5,441 nucleotides of DNA from Candidatus Methanophagales archaeon (GTDB taxonomy: Archaea; Halobacteriota; Syntropharchaeia; Alkanophagales; Methanospirareceae), in assembly GCA_014061035.1 (NCBI GenBank), contig JACGMN010000010.1, positions 1-5,441 on the forward strand, given 5' to 3'. Positions 5,344 through 5,441 of the stretch are shown here, piece after piece. The translations under genes and the position numbers were made by a program. Position 1 is the stretch's first letter. Each line of letters starts with the position of its first letter. The notes beneath the pieces are model-generated. The model did not search any database, was not told the origin of the DNA, and saw only the letters and a list, made by a program, of their open reading frames with translations.

Positions 5344-5351
5344 CATATAAA
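5344..5351 (-). promoter_or_regulatory. TATA box of the surface-protein operon
   Basis: TTTATATG on the minus strand, centred near 5347 and preceded by an A-rich stretch (CCAAAACCAAAATTA) that could hold the TFB recognition element. A start near 5320 gives a leader of about 20 bases. No other promoter-like element lies in the 28 bases between the two genes, so both are probably transcribed from here. Confidence 0.6.
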
Positions 5352-5404
5352 TAATTTTGGTTTTGGATAATAGCTGTAAGTCAAACGGATAACATCTGGA
5401 TGAA

Positions 5405-5416
5405 GGTACCTGTACC
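5405..5416. promoter_or_regulatory. Inverted repeat GGTAC-CT-GTACC upstream of the operon promoter
   Basis: A perfect 5-bp inverted repeat with a 2-base spacer, about 60 bases upstream of the TATA box. A dimeric transcription factor could use it as an upstream operator, but no family was recognised. Just beyond it CAGGTT occurs twice, 8 bases apart (5426-5431 and 5434-5439). Confidence 0.3.
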
Positions 5417-5441
5417 GTAACTACTCAGGTTGCCAGGTTCA

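Noticed and set aside
5381..5440. Open minus-strand stretch of 19 codons running in from the right edge and ending in TGA at 5383-5381
   Set aside because: It could be the tail of an upstream gene, but it is too short to judge and no known C-terminus was recognised.
1..5441. CRISPR array, integrase or transposase
   Set aside because: No regularly spaced repeats and no recombinase-like reading frame were found in any frame examined.

Overview
The window looks archaeal, most likely from a methanogen-related euryarchaeal lineage (Methanosarcinales or an ANME-type relative; the lineage is inference). The support is: a PGF-CTERM cell-surface anchor preceded by a PGF-pre-PGF domain, AT-rich TATA boxes about 25-30 bases before likely transcript starts, a tRNA gene without encoded CCA, and two secreted proteins rich in N-X-S/T glycosylation sequons. 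Everything recognisable is on the minus strand, so transcription runs right to left.

Right part (1088-5441): a compact two-gene unit. A TATA box near 5347 precedes a secreted 693-residue protein made of a PQQ-type beta-propeller, a DUF4430 (transcobalamin-like) domain and a C-terminal beta-rich domain. After 28 bases a 700-residue protein follows: signal peptide, PKD-like domain, complete BtuF/FepB-type ABC substrate-binding domain, PGF-pre-PGF domain, acidic Pro/Glu linker and PGF-CTERM anchor. Together they look like an extracellular capture module for a metal chelate or corrinoid-like ligand. The ligand is not proven, and no ABC permease or ATPase is in the window.

Middle part (721-1087): a complete tRNA-Arg(TCG) whose 5' end and flank have been duplicated as a 12-bp tandem repeat. 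Just upstream, and running into it, is a 70-codon open stretch that reads as the pore-helix region of an MscS-type mechanosensitive channel, with both ends of the gene missing.

Left part (1-720): a gene graveyard. Two tandem, frameshifted and internally deleted genes for a CBS-domain-pair protein keep their beginnings and/or ends but have lost the middle. They are followed by a 28-codon ORF with a near-ideal Shine-Dalgarno sequence and TATA box, then about 127 bases of non-coding DNA with a GC-rich hairpin flanked by short direct repeats. The contrast between the intact surface-protein operon and the three eroded genes around the tRNA suggests a turnover-prone locus. No integrase, transposase or CRISPR array is visible.
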